In this document: positions 1-5,638 of the stretch, in pieces
Position numbering within the stretch: position 1 is the first letter of the stretch
Layout: the number at the start of each line of letters is the position of its first letter
Notes under the pieces: generated by a model
The model's input: only the letters and a program-made list of their open reading frames with translations
Databases searched by the model: none
Told to the model about the DNA's origin: nothing
Origin: K189A clade bacterium
GTDB taxonomy: Bacteria > Pseudomonadota > Gammaproteobacteria > Pseudomonadales > Azotimanducaceae
DNA length: 10,372 bases
NCBI GenBank assembly: GCA_007571095.1
Contig: RKSB01000155.1
Coordinates: forward strand, 1-10,372
Reading direction: 5' to 3'
Position numbers and translations under genes: made by a program

Positions 1-90
1 AGCCAGAAAAGGGAATGAGGTTTTTCCTTTAGCCTGTCAAGGCTCTTTTGCCTCAGCTTGTCTTTTTATTCCCTTTTTAGCTGAAGGCTC
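1..90. repeat. Degenerate modular repeats in inverted orientation, with an internal hairpin, at the hpaG 3' end
   Basis: Positions 67-78 read TATTCCCTTTTT (module A) and 79-90 read AGCTGAAGGCTC (module B with one mismatch to GGCTGAGGGCTC beyond its A/G variant). Positions 1-17 resemble the same repeat on the opposite strand (AGCCAGAAAAGGGAATG), so the two copies face each other. Between them lie GAGG (17-20) against CCTC (51-54), and AGCCT (31-35) against AGGCT (40-44) with loop GTCA. The nested pairs could fold into one long hairpin downstream of and into the end of hpaG. A role as a bidirectional terminator is inference: the inner stem is followed on the plus strand by CTTTTG only, and no strong T-tract follows it on the minus strand. 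Confidence 0.6.
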
Positions 91-968
91 TCGCTTTCGA
101 AAGAGGGATCCCGAACCACGCTGTTGACCAGAACACCGACGCCTGAAACCTCAACTTCAACGACATCGCCCGGTACAAGGTATGAAGGCGGGTTCAGGCG
201 AGCACCCGATCCGGGCGGAGTACCTGTAGCGATGATGTCACCCGGTTTCAGTACAAAAAACCTGGACAGGTAATGAACAAGGAAGGCAAATGAAAACATC
301 AGGTTGGCAGTGGTGTCATATTGCCGTTCTTCGCCATTGACTCGAGTCCTGACGGTCAGGTCGTCATAGTCGCCGAATTGCCCTTGAGCCGGCACCAGCT
401 GAGGACCCAGGCCACCTGACCTTACAAAATTCTTGCCCTGAGTCACATTGAATTTTCCGTGCCGCATCCAGTCTCGTATCGAGCCTTCGTTGGCAATGGT
501 CAGGCCACCTATATAACCCAGTGCGTCCCGTTCAGGAATTCTGTGGCCTGTTCTGCCGATCACGATGGCGATTTCTCCTTCATAGTCGAGTTGATCAGAC
601 TCGGGTGGTTGCCAGAGGGGCTGTTCGTGTCCGGCAAAGGACTCAATGGCTCGCATAAAGACACTGGGATACTCAGGCAACTGGCTGTTGTCGTGATATT
701 CCCGGTTGCGATTGGCGTAGTTGACTCCAATACAGATGATTTTTTCCGGACTGGGTATGGGTGGCAGAAAGACGATTTCCGAAGAGGCAAGGTCCGGCGT
801 TGCTTTTTTCGCCTGCTCCAGAACAGAGAGCATTTGTCCGGTCTGAATCATCTCCATCAGGCTGAAGCTCATTCGAGCACCCAGATTGACGACACCCTTC
901 GTTGTCATCAGGCCCCAGGAAGGCCCTGTGCCCGCCTCGAAACTGACAAAGCCGTCAGATTTCTCCAT
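66..968 (-). CDS. hpaG: Single-domain fumarylacetoacetate-hydrolase-family enzyme of homoprotocatechuate catabolism
   Basis: A 300-residue protein of the FAH fold. In the homoprotocatechuate pathway this family decarboxylates 5-oxopent-3-ene-1,2,5-tricarboxylate and/or isomerises the resulting 2-hydroxyhepta-2,4-diene-1,7-dioate. Visible family signatures are IGVNYANRN (80-88), the metal-site motif DYEGE (128-132, with E130 and E132), NEGSIRDW (160-167), GKNF (178-181) and TGTPPG (248-253). The third metal ligand is usually Asp in NDxxxRD; here it is E161, a conservative change. E. coli HpaG is a tandem of two such domains (about 430 residues) catalysing both steps; this protein has one FAH domain plus an N-terminal region. 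The ATG at 968 was chosen because GGAGG lies 10 bases upstream and the frame further upstream looks non-coding. The last eight codons and the TAA stop lie in a genomic repeat. It is divergent from hpaE, whereas the E. coli order is co-directional. Other FAH-family substrates are possible, but context favours this one. Confidence 0.85.
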   Translation of the reverse strand: MEKSDGFVSFEAGTGPSWGLMTTKGVVNLGARMSFSLMEMIQTGQMLSVLEQAKKATPDLASSEIVFLPPIPSPEKIICIGVNYANRNREYHDNSQLPEYPSVFMRAIESFAGHEQPLWQPPESDQLDYEGEIAIVIGRTGHRIPERDALGYIGGLTIANEGSIRDWMRHGKFNVTQGKNFVRSGGLGPQLVPAQGQFGDYDDLTVRTRVNGEERQYDTTANLMFSFAFLVHYLSRFFVLKPGDIIATGTPPGSGARLNPPSYLVPGDVVEVEVSGVGVLVNSVVRDPSFESESLQLKRE

Positions 969-1029
969 CTTCTGTATGCCTCCGTTTTCGGGTTGCCGAG
1001 ACCGCTGAATCCGGTTTTTATCGGGCGGT

Positions 1030-1039
1030 ATTGTATACT
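1030..1039. promoter_or_regulatory. Candidate overlapping divergent -10 elements between hpaG and hpaE
   Basis: The plus strand has TATACT at 1034-1039 (one mismatch to TATAAT) pointing toward hpaE. The minus strand has TACAAT (plus positions 1030-1035, one mismatch) pointing toward hpaG. The two hexamers overlap within the 152-base divergent gap (969-1120). Neither has a recognisable -35 at 16-18 bases, which would fit activator-dependent promoters but is also what chance would give. Transcripts starting here would have a 5' leader of about 75 bases on the hpaE side and about 55 bases on the hpaG side. Confidence 0.35.
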
Positions 1040-1060
1040 GGTTGCAGATTTCGTTTTTTT

Positions 1061-1110
1061 GTCTGCCGGCTTTTTGAAGCCGACAGGCCCTTGTTTTTTG
1101 CTTGTTTTTT
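1061..1110 (+). terminator. Terminator-like hairpin and T-rich tract in the hpaE leader (possible attenuator)
   Basis: GTCTGCCGGCTT (1061-1072) pairs with AAGCCGACAGGC (1077-1088) across the loop TTTG. The 12 positions include one T-G wobble and one C-A mismatch. Two T runs follow (TTGTTTTTTG at 1091-1100 and TTGTTTTTT at 1102-1110). The structure sits between the candidate promoter and the hpaE start at 1121, so it cannot simply end an upstream plus-strand gene inside the window. It may be a leader attenuator, or the terminator of a transcript entering from beyond the left edge. Confidence 0.5.
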
Positions 1111-1120
1111 TGAAGGCTCC

Positions 1121-2638
1121 ATGTCGTCCTTGAAAGAGAACCTTGCGGCCGCCCAGGGCTACCTTCAGCGGTTTGTCGAGACGACCACCGGACACTGTAT
1201 TGGCGGCGAGTACAGACTCTCTGCCGAGGGTGCGACTTTCGACAACCTGACGCCTGCGGACAATTCGTCTCTCGGTCGAATCGCCGCCGGCTCTGCTGAC
1301 GACATGGCTTCGGCATGCGAAGCGGCCGATGCCGCCTTCGAGGACTGGCGGCGGGTTTCCGGCTCCGTCCGCCGGGCCTTGCTGCATCGTCTGGCCGATG
1401 CGATTGAAGCCAGAGCCTACGAGATTGCCCTGGTTGAGAGCATGGACTGTGGCCAGCCGATTCGTTTCATGAAGCAGGCCGCCGTTCGAGGAGCGTCCAA
1501 CTTTCGGTTTTTTGCCGACAAGGCACCGGAGGCTCGCAATGGCCTGGCGTTGCACGCAGATGCGCACACCAACTACACGCTTCGGACACCTATAGGCCCT
1601 GTCGGCCTGATTACTCCGTGGAACACGCCCTTTATGCTGGCGACCTGGAAAATTGCCCCCGCTCTGGCCGCCGGTTGCACACTGGTGCACAAGCCGGCCG
1701 AACTGTCGCCCTTGACCGCGGTTATTCTGGCTGAAATTGCTCATGAAGCAGGTATTCCTGCCGGTGTCTGGAACCTGGTTCAGGGTGTCGGTGAGGTGGC
1801 CGGCAAGGCTCTGACCGAACACCCTGCCATTCGGGCGGTGGCTCTGGTCGGCGAATCCACCACTGGCAGCCGAGTCATGCACCAGGGTGCCGATACGCTC
1901 AAACGGATACACCTTGAACTGGGCGGCAAGAATCCGATTATTGTCTTTGATGACGCGAATTTTGAACGCGCTCTCGATGCCGTGGTTTTCATGATCTACA
2001 GCCTCAATGGACAACGTTGTACCTCGGCATCCCGGCTGCTGATCCAGAAGGGTATTCGGGATCGTTTTACAGCGGCTTTGCAGAGCCGTGTAAAGGCTCT
2101 TCGAGTGGGTCATCCGCTGGATCCGGCCAGCGAAATCGGGCCGCTGATTTCTCGCGACCACCTCGCCAAGGTATCAAGCTATGTAGAGGTTGCACGCTCG
2201 GAGAGTGCCGAGGTCGTTTTTGGCGGAACGAGTCTCAGGGGTCTGGAGTCCGGCAACTACATTCAACCAGTCCTGATATTGCAGGCCGACAACAGCATGA
2301 GAGTGGCTCGAGAGGAGGTCTTTGGTCCGTTGCTGACAGTCATCGAGTTTACCGACGAGGACGAAGCCCTGGCACTGGCCAACGATACTCCGTACGGCTT
2401 GAGCGGGTACATCTGGACTCGTGATCTGGGCCGGGCGATGCGCCTGGCTTCGAGCGTGGAAGCCGGCATGCTGTGGGTCAATTCGGAAAACAACCGCAAC
2501 TTGCCTTCGCCTTTCGGCGGTATGAAAATGAGCGGTATCGGTCGTGATGGCGGTGACTACAGCTTCGACTTTTACATGGAAACCAAAAACGTCTGCATTG
2601 CCCACGACACTCACAAAGTGCCTGTGCTGGGGCGATAG
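1121..2638 (+). CDS. hpaE: 5-carboxymethyl-2-hydroxymuconate semialdehyde dehydrogenase
   Basis: A 505-residue NAD-dependent aldehyde dehydrogenase. It oxidises 5-carboxymethyl-2-hydroxymuconate semialdehyde, the ring-cleavage product of HpaD, to the dicarboxylic acid. All hallmark ALDH elements are present: PWN with catalytic N168, the HKPAE cofactor lysine K191, LELGGK with general-base E266, GQRC with nucleophile C300, and EEVFGP with E399 in the nicotinamide site. The ATG at 1121 gives a family-typical length and N-terminus. GAAGG at 1112-1116 is a fair ribosome-binding site; the 30 codons open upstream overlap the leader hairpin and look non-coding. It is the first gene of the plus-strand operon, directly followed by hpaD, so the ALDH substrate assignment rests mainly on context. 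The bases before the start (TTTTTTTGAAGGCTCC) resemble the window's repeat module. Many ALDH subfamilies look alike, so substrate is less certain than family. Confidence 0.93.
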   Translation: MSSLKENLAAAQGYLQRFVETTTGHCIGGEYRLSAEGATFDNLTPADNSSLGRIAAGSADDMASACEAADAAFEDWRRVSGSVRRALLHRLADAIEARAYEIALVESMDCGQPIRFMKQAAVRGASNFRFFADKAPEARNGLALHADAHTNYTLRTPIGPVGLITPWNTPFMLATWKIAPALAAGCTLVHKPAELSPLTAVILAEIAHEAGIPAGVWNLVQGVGEVAGKALTEHPAIRAVALVGESTTGSRVMHQGADTLKRIHLELGGKNPIIVFDDANFERALDAVVFMIYSLNGQRCTSASRLLIQKGIRDRFTAALQSRVKALRVGHPLDPASEIGPLISRDHLAKVSSYVEVARSESAEVVFGGTSLRGLESGNYIQPVLILQADNSMRVAREEVFGPLLTVIEFTDEDEALALANDTPYGLSGYIWTRDLGRAMRLASSVEAGMLWVNSENNRNLPSPFGGMKMSGIGRDGGDYSFDFYMETKNVCIAHDTHKVPVLGR

Positions 2639-2664
2639 TGAGGGAAATGGAGGAGTAAGGAAAA

Positions 2665-3513
2665 ATGGGTTCAGTCGCTCTGGCCGCCAAAATCACTCAT
2701 GTACCCTCCATGTATCTTTCTGAGCTGGACGGGCCTCACAAGGGTTGTCGAAAGGCAGCTATTCAGGGGCACCACGAGATTTCGGACCGTTGCCGAAAGC
2801 TGGGAGTTGACACTGTCGTGGTTTTTGATACTCACTGGCTGGTCAATTCGGGCTATCACATCAACAACGCCGCCCATTTTTCAGGAGTCTACACCAGCAA
2901 CGAACTGCCTCACTTCATCAAGAATATGCCCTATGAATACGACGGCAATCCGGAACTGGGCCGTTTAATGGCCGAATCGGCAACGAAAGCCGGTGTTCGC
3001 ACTCGTGCCCATTCCGACACTACTCTGGCCCTTGAATACGGCACGCTCGTACCCATGCGTTACATGAACGAGGACAGACGCTTTCGAGTTGTATCCGTAT
3101 CGGCACTTTGTACAGTCCATAACCTTGAGGACAGTGGCGTGCTTGGAGCGGCCTTTCGCCGAGCAATCGAAAATGACTATGACGGCAAGGTTGCCGTCCT
3201 TGCGTCCGGTTCACTTTCACACCGCTTTGCCCAGAACGGACAGTCGGAGGGCTATCTGCACAAGGTGTGGTCGCCCTTTCTGGAAGAATTTGACCACAAT
3301 GTGGTGAAAATGTGGGAAGCGGGCGACTGGGCGACCTTTGTCGGCCTGTTACCGGAATACGCCACCAAGTGCCATGGCGAGGGATTTATGCACGATACCG
3401 CTATGCTGCTTGGCGTCCTGGGCTGGGACGAGTACAAGGGCAGGGCTGAGGTCATCACCCCCTATTTCGGCAGTTCGGGTACCGGCCAGATCAACGCTGT
3501 TTTTCCGGTCTGA
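2665..3513 (+). CDS. hpaD: 3,4-dihydroxyphenylacetate (homoprotocatechuate) 2,3-dioxygenase
   Basis: A 282-residue class III (LigB-type) extradiol dioxygenase, almost the same length as E. coli HpaD/HpcB (283). Using non-haem Fe(II) and O2 it opens homoprotocatechuate next to its diol to give 5-carboxymethyl-2-hydroxymuconate semialdehyde. The N-terminal ITHVPSMYLSEL supplies iron ligand H12 and VFDTHW supplies H57. SGSLSHRF contains H186, probably the acid-base histidine. GEGFMHD contains E239, the likely third ligand. YTSNELPHF, LEYGTLVPMRYMNED and SSGTGQ are as I recall them from the enterobacterial enzyme, so this is the most secure substrate assignment in the operon and anchors the pathway. 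A strong GGAGGAGTAAGG ribosome-binding site precedes the ATG. The TGA overlaps the hpaF ATG (TGATG), so the two are probably translationally coupled. Confidence 0.96.
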   Translation: MGSVALAAKITHVPSMYLSELDGPHKGCRKAAIQGHHEISDRCRKLGVDTVVVFDTHWLVNSGYHINNAAHFSGVYTSNELPHFIKNMPYEYDGNPELGRLMAESATKAGVRTRAHSDTTLALEYGTLVPMRYMNEDRRFRVVSVSALCTVHNLEDSGVLGAAFRRAIENDYDGKVAVLASGSLSHRFAQNGQSEGYLHKVWSPFLEEFDHNVVKMWEAGDWATFVGLLPEYATKCHGEGFMHDTAMLLGVLGWDEYKGRAEVITPYFGSSGTGQINAVFPV

Positions 3514-3881
3514 TGGCGCATTTTGTCTACGAGTACTCCGCCAACATTCCGGAAGCTGTGCTGGATTTGCCGAGTCTGATGGCCAGAATGCACCAGTGTG
3601 CCGGCAATACAGGTGTTTTTCCGATCTCCGGCCTGCGCAGCCGAGCTGTCCGTTGCCATGACTTTTATCTGGCCGACGGCGACAAGGCCAAGGGGTTTGT
3701 TCATCTGAGTATGAAGGTGGGCAGCGGTCGGTCGCTCGACACTCGCCGACAATCCGGCCAACTCTTGTTTGATACCCTGGTTGCCCATCTGCAACCCTTA
3801 CTGAACAGCATGCCACTGGCGGTTTCCTTTGAAATGCGGGAACTGGACGAGCATGTGAAGTTCAATCACAAGAGCTATTAA
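3513..3881 (+). CDS. hpaF: 5-carboxymethyl-2-hydroxymuconate Delta-isomerase, with Ala in place of catalytic Pro1
   Basis: A 122-residue protein of the CHMI branch of the tautomerase (4-oxalocrotonate tautomerase-like) superfamily; E. coli HpaF/HpcD is about 126 residues. It converts 5-carboxymethyl-2-hydroxymuconate to its 2-oxo isomer before decarboxylation. Recognisable blocks are HFVYEYSANI (3-12), TGVFPISGLRSR (33-44), FVHLSMKVGSGRSLDTRRQSG (62-82) and the C-terminal SFEMRELD. In the E. coli enzyme Met is removed and Pro1 acts as the general base. Here the reading is ATG GCG CAT TTT (M-A-H-F), so the mature N-terminus would be Ala. The only start that keeps the family N-terminus is this ATG, which overlaps the hpaD stop by one base. 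Either the enzyme works without Pro1, or activity is low and the isomerisation is handled otherwise. Confidence 0.88.
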   Translation: MAHFVYEYSANIPEAVLDLPSLMARMHQCAGNTGVFPISGLRSRAVRCHDFYLADGDKAKGFVHLSMKVGSGRSLDTRRQSGQLLFDTLVAHLQPLLNSMPLAVSFEMRELDEHVKFNHKSY

Positions 3882-4002
3882 GAGCCCTCAGCCAAAAAGG
3901 GGATAGAGAGCCTTCAGCCAAAAAGGGGATAGAGAGCCTTCAGCCGAAAAGGGAATAAAAAAAGAGCCCTCAGCCAAAAAGGAATAAAGGAATAAAGGAA
4001 TA
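3882..4002 (+). repeat. Intra-operon cluster of four modular repeats ending in an 8-base tandem repeat at the hpaH start
   Basis: Four copies of the 12-base unit GAGCC(C/T)TCAGCC start at 3882, 3908, 3934 and 3964, the reverse complement of the GGCTGA(G/A)GGCTC unit in the terminal array. Each is followed by an A/G-rich module (AAAAAGGGGATA or AAAAGGGAATA), giving a period near 26 bases. After the fourth copy the A/G module alone is tripled as AAGGAATA (3979-4002), ending exactly at the hpaH ATG. No gene and no clear promoter or terminator is visible in the stretch, so hpa transcription presumably reads through it. Confidence 0.92.
3979..4002 (+). promoter_or_regulatory. Repeat-built ribosome-binding region of hpaH
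   Basis: Three tandem AAGGAATA units each contain an AAGGA Shine-Dalgarno core. The last (3995-3999) is only 3 bases from the ATG at 4003 and the middle one (3987-3991) is 11 bases away; neither has the usual 5-9 base spacing. Gain or loss of one 8-base unit would change how many sites precede the start. Confidence 0.55.
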
Positions 4003-4803
4003 ATGCTGACCACTGAACAGATCGCCCGAGCTGCCGACCGGCTTCACGAAGCCGAGAGAAGTCGCAGTCAGATTGCTGCCCTGACTCTCGATCACGACAT
4101 GACTCTGGACGATGCCTATGCGGTGCAGAAGCAGTGGGTTGACCGAAAAATGAACGAAGGCACTCGACTGTTGGGATACAAGATCGGCCTGACTTCTCGG
4201 GCCATGCAGAGGGCGGTTCATATTGATGAACCGGACTATGGGGTGCTGCTTGAAGACATGGCCATTGCCAACGGCAGTCGAGTCGAGACGGCGAATTTTA
4301 CCGATCCGATGATCGAAGCCGAGTTTGCATTCTTTCTTCGCCAACCCCTGTTCGGAGACTCGGTGACGCAAGAGCAGGTGCTGGAAGCAACCGACTATTG
4401 TGTACCCGCCCTTGAGTTGATCGCCGCTCGAAGTTATCGCGTGGATCCGACAACCGGCTACACTCGAAAGATTTTCGATACCATTGCCGACAATGCCGCC
4501 AACGCCGGCGTTGTGCTGGGTGATTGTCGCATTCGTCCCGCCGATGTTGATCTGCGTTGGGCGGGTGCCCTGCTTTATCTGAACGATCAGATCGAGGAAA
4601 CCGGCCTCGCCGGCGGTGTACTGGGTCATCCGGCCGAGGGCATCGCCTGGTTGTGTCGGCGTTTTGCACTCCATGGCATTAGGCTGCAACCCGGCCAGTT
4701 ACTGCTGTCCGGCTCCTTTACTCGTCCGGTTCGAGTTCGGCCAGGCGATCAAGTACGCGCCGATTACGGTGCTTTTGGCGAGATTCACCTGAACTTCATG
4801 TAG
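4003..4803 (+). CDS. hpaH: 2-oxo-hept-4-ene-1,7-dioate hydratase
   Basis: A 266-residue member of the hydratase/decarboxylase branch of the FAH superfamily, next to identical in length to E. coli HpaH/HpcG (267). It adds water to 2-oxohept-4-ene-1,7-dioate to form 4-hydroxy-2-oxoheptanedioate, the substrate of HpaI. The Mg-binding carboxylates are visible as DPMIEAEFAF (E105 and E107) and VPALELIAAR (E138), matching E106/E108/E139 of the E. coli enzyme with an offset of one. LGYKIGLTS (57-65), NAANAGVVLG and the C-terminal RPGDQVRADYGAFGEI are typical of the family. The ATG at 4003 follows directly on the AAGGAATA repeats. The intercistronic distance to hpaF (121 bases) is far larger than at the other operon junctions and is filled by repeats. 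Family and role are secure; relatives such as MhpD/DmpE differ in substrate, which context settles here. Confidence 0.95.
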   Translation: MLTTEQIARAADRLHEAERSRSQIAALTLDHDMTLDDAYAVQKQWVDRKMNEGTRLLGYKIGLTSRAMQRAVHIDEPDYGVLLEDMAIANGSRVETANFTDPMIEAEFAFFLRQPLFGDSVTQEQVLEATDYCVPALELIAARSYRVDPTTGYTRKIFDTIADNAANAGVVLGDCRIRPADVDLRWAGALLYLNDQIEETGLAGGVLGHPAEGIAWLCRRFALHGIRLQPGQLLLSGSFTRPVRVRPGDQVRADYGAFGEIHLNFM

Positions 4804-4810
4804 AACCTGA

Positions 4811-4832
4811 GAGCCGGATACTCGTTCGGCTC
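4811..4832 (+). promoter_or_regulatory. Intercistronic hairpin just before hpaI
   Basis: GAGCCGGA (4811-4818) pairs with TTCGGCTC (4825-4832) over the loop TACTCG, with one G-T wobble. No T-tract follows (AACTTTAATT), so it is not a classical terminator. A competing pair CTCAA (4830-4834) and TTGAG (4841-4845) would occlude the hpaI start region. Roles in mRNA processing or in tuning hpaI translation are inference. Confidence 0.4.
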
Positions 4833-4849
4833 AACTTTAATTGAGTGTC

Positions 4850-5638
4850 GTGGAACCCGAGAAAAACCCTTTTGTCGAAGCTCTTTCCCGTGGTCGTGTT
4901 CAGTTCGGCTGCTGGCTGAGTCTGCCCGATAACAGCGTGGTTGAAATCGCTGCTCTCGCCGGCTTTGACTGGCTGTTGATTGACCATGAGCATGGCCCGC
5001 TTGAGTTGACCGACATTCTGTCGCTTCTGCAGACTCTCGCACCCTATGATGTCGCACCCATTGTTCGACCTGCATCCGATGACGGGGCACTGATCAAGAA
5101 GCTGCTTGATACAGGTGCTCAAACCCTTGTGGTGCCTATGGTAAACAGCCCCGAGCAGGCAGCCCGGCTGGTTTCGGCTGTGCGATATCCGCCCGCCGGT
5201 ACTCGGGGCCTGGCACCCAACATGGTCAGGGCTTCCCGGTGGAGCGAGATTCAGGACTATGCCCGGCAGGCCAACGATCACATTTGCCTGATTGTGCAGG
5301 CAGAGACAGTTGAAGCCATGGAGCGGCTGACAGACATCGCATCGGTTGACGGTGTCGACGGTGTTTTTATCGGGCCAGCCGATCTGGCTGCCTCTATGGG
5401 TTATCCGGGCAATTCCGCCGCCCGGGAGGTGGTGGATGTCATTCAAAAGGGACTCAAGACCATTGGCGAAGCGGGCAAGTATGCGGGCGTTCTGTGTATG
5501 GATCCAACGCTTGCGAAGACCTATATTCAAGCAGGTGCCGACTTTGTCGGCATTACCATTGATGTATTATTGCTCCTGCGGAGCATGAAGGAGGCTGTCC
5601 AGACATTCAGGAACCTCGACCGAGAGGAAGGAAAATGA
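4850..5638 (+). CDS. hpaI: 4-hydroxy-2-oxoheptane-1,7-dioate (HHED) aldolase, class II
   Basis: A 262-residue HpcH/HpaI aldolase, the same length as the E. coli enzyme with the chosen start. It cleaves 4-hydroxy-2-oxoheptanedioate to pyruvate and succinate semialdehyde, completing the lower pathway. Active-site features are FDWLLIDHEH with base H48 (E. coli H45), IVRP with R73 (R70), VQAET with metal ligand E152 (E149) and GPADL with metal ligand D178 (D175), all at a constant offset of three. RYPPAGTRG and ASRW are as in the family. No ATG fits. The GTG at 4850 gives the family N-terminus; an in-frame TTG at 4841 would add three residues, and a stop lies just before it. Neither has a convincing Shine-Dalgarno sequence. 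The TGA overlaps the next gene's ATG (ATGA). Family and active site are certain; the start is uncertain by nine bases. Confidence 0.94.
   Translation: MEPEKNPFVEALSRGRVQFGCWLSLPDNSVVEIAALAGFDWLLIDHEHGPLELTDILSLLQTLAPYDVAPIVRPASDDGALIKKLLDTGAQTLVVPMVNSPEQAARLVSAVRYPPAGTRGLAPNMVRASRWSEIQDYARQANDHICLIVQAETVEAMERLTDIASVDGVDGVFIGPADLAASMGYPGNSAAREVVDVIQKGLKTIGEAGKYAGVLCMDPTLAKTYIQAGADFVGITIDVLLLLRSMKEAVQTFRNLDREEGK

Noticed and set aside
1031..1120. N-terminal extension of hpaE from the ATG at 1031
   Set aside because: The extra 30 residues run through the leader hairpin and T tracts and are not ALDH-like; the ATG at 1121 gives the expected N-terminus.
908..2161. A 417-codon minus-strand open frame antisense to hpaE
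   Set aside because: It overlaps hpaE, whose ALDH catalytic motifs are complete, and its translation shows no family motif. It is a shadow of GC-rich coding sequence.
3338..3816. Overlapping frames on both strands across the hpaD/hpaF junction
   Set aside because: Both hpaD and hpaF are well-matched families in their own frames; the overlapping translations lack motifs.
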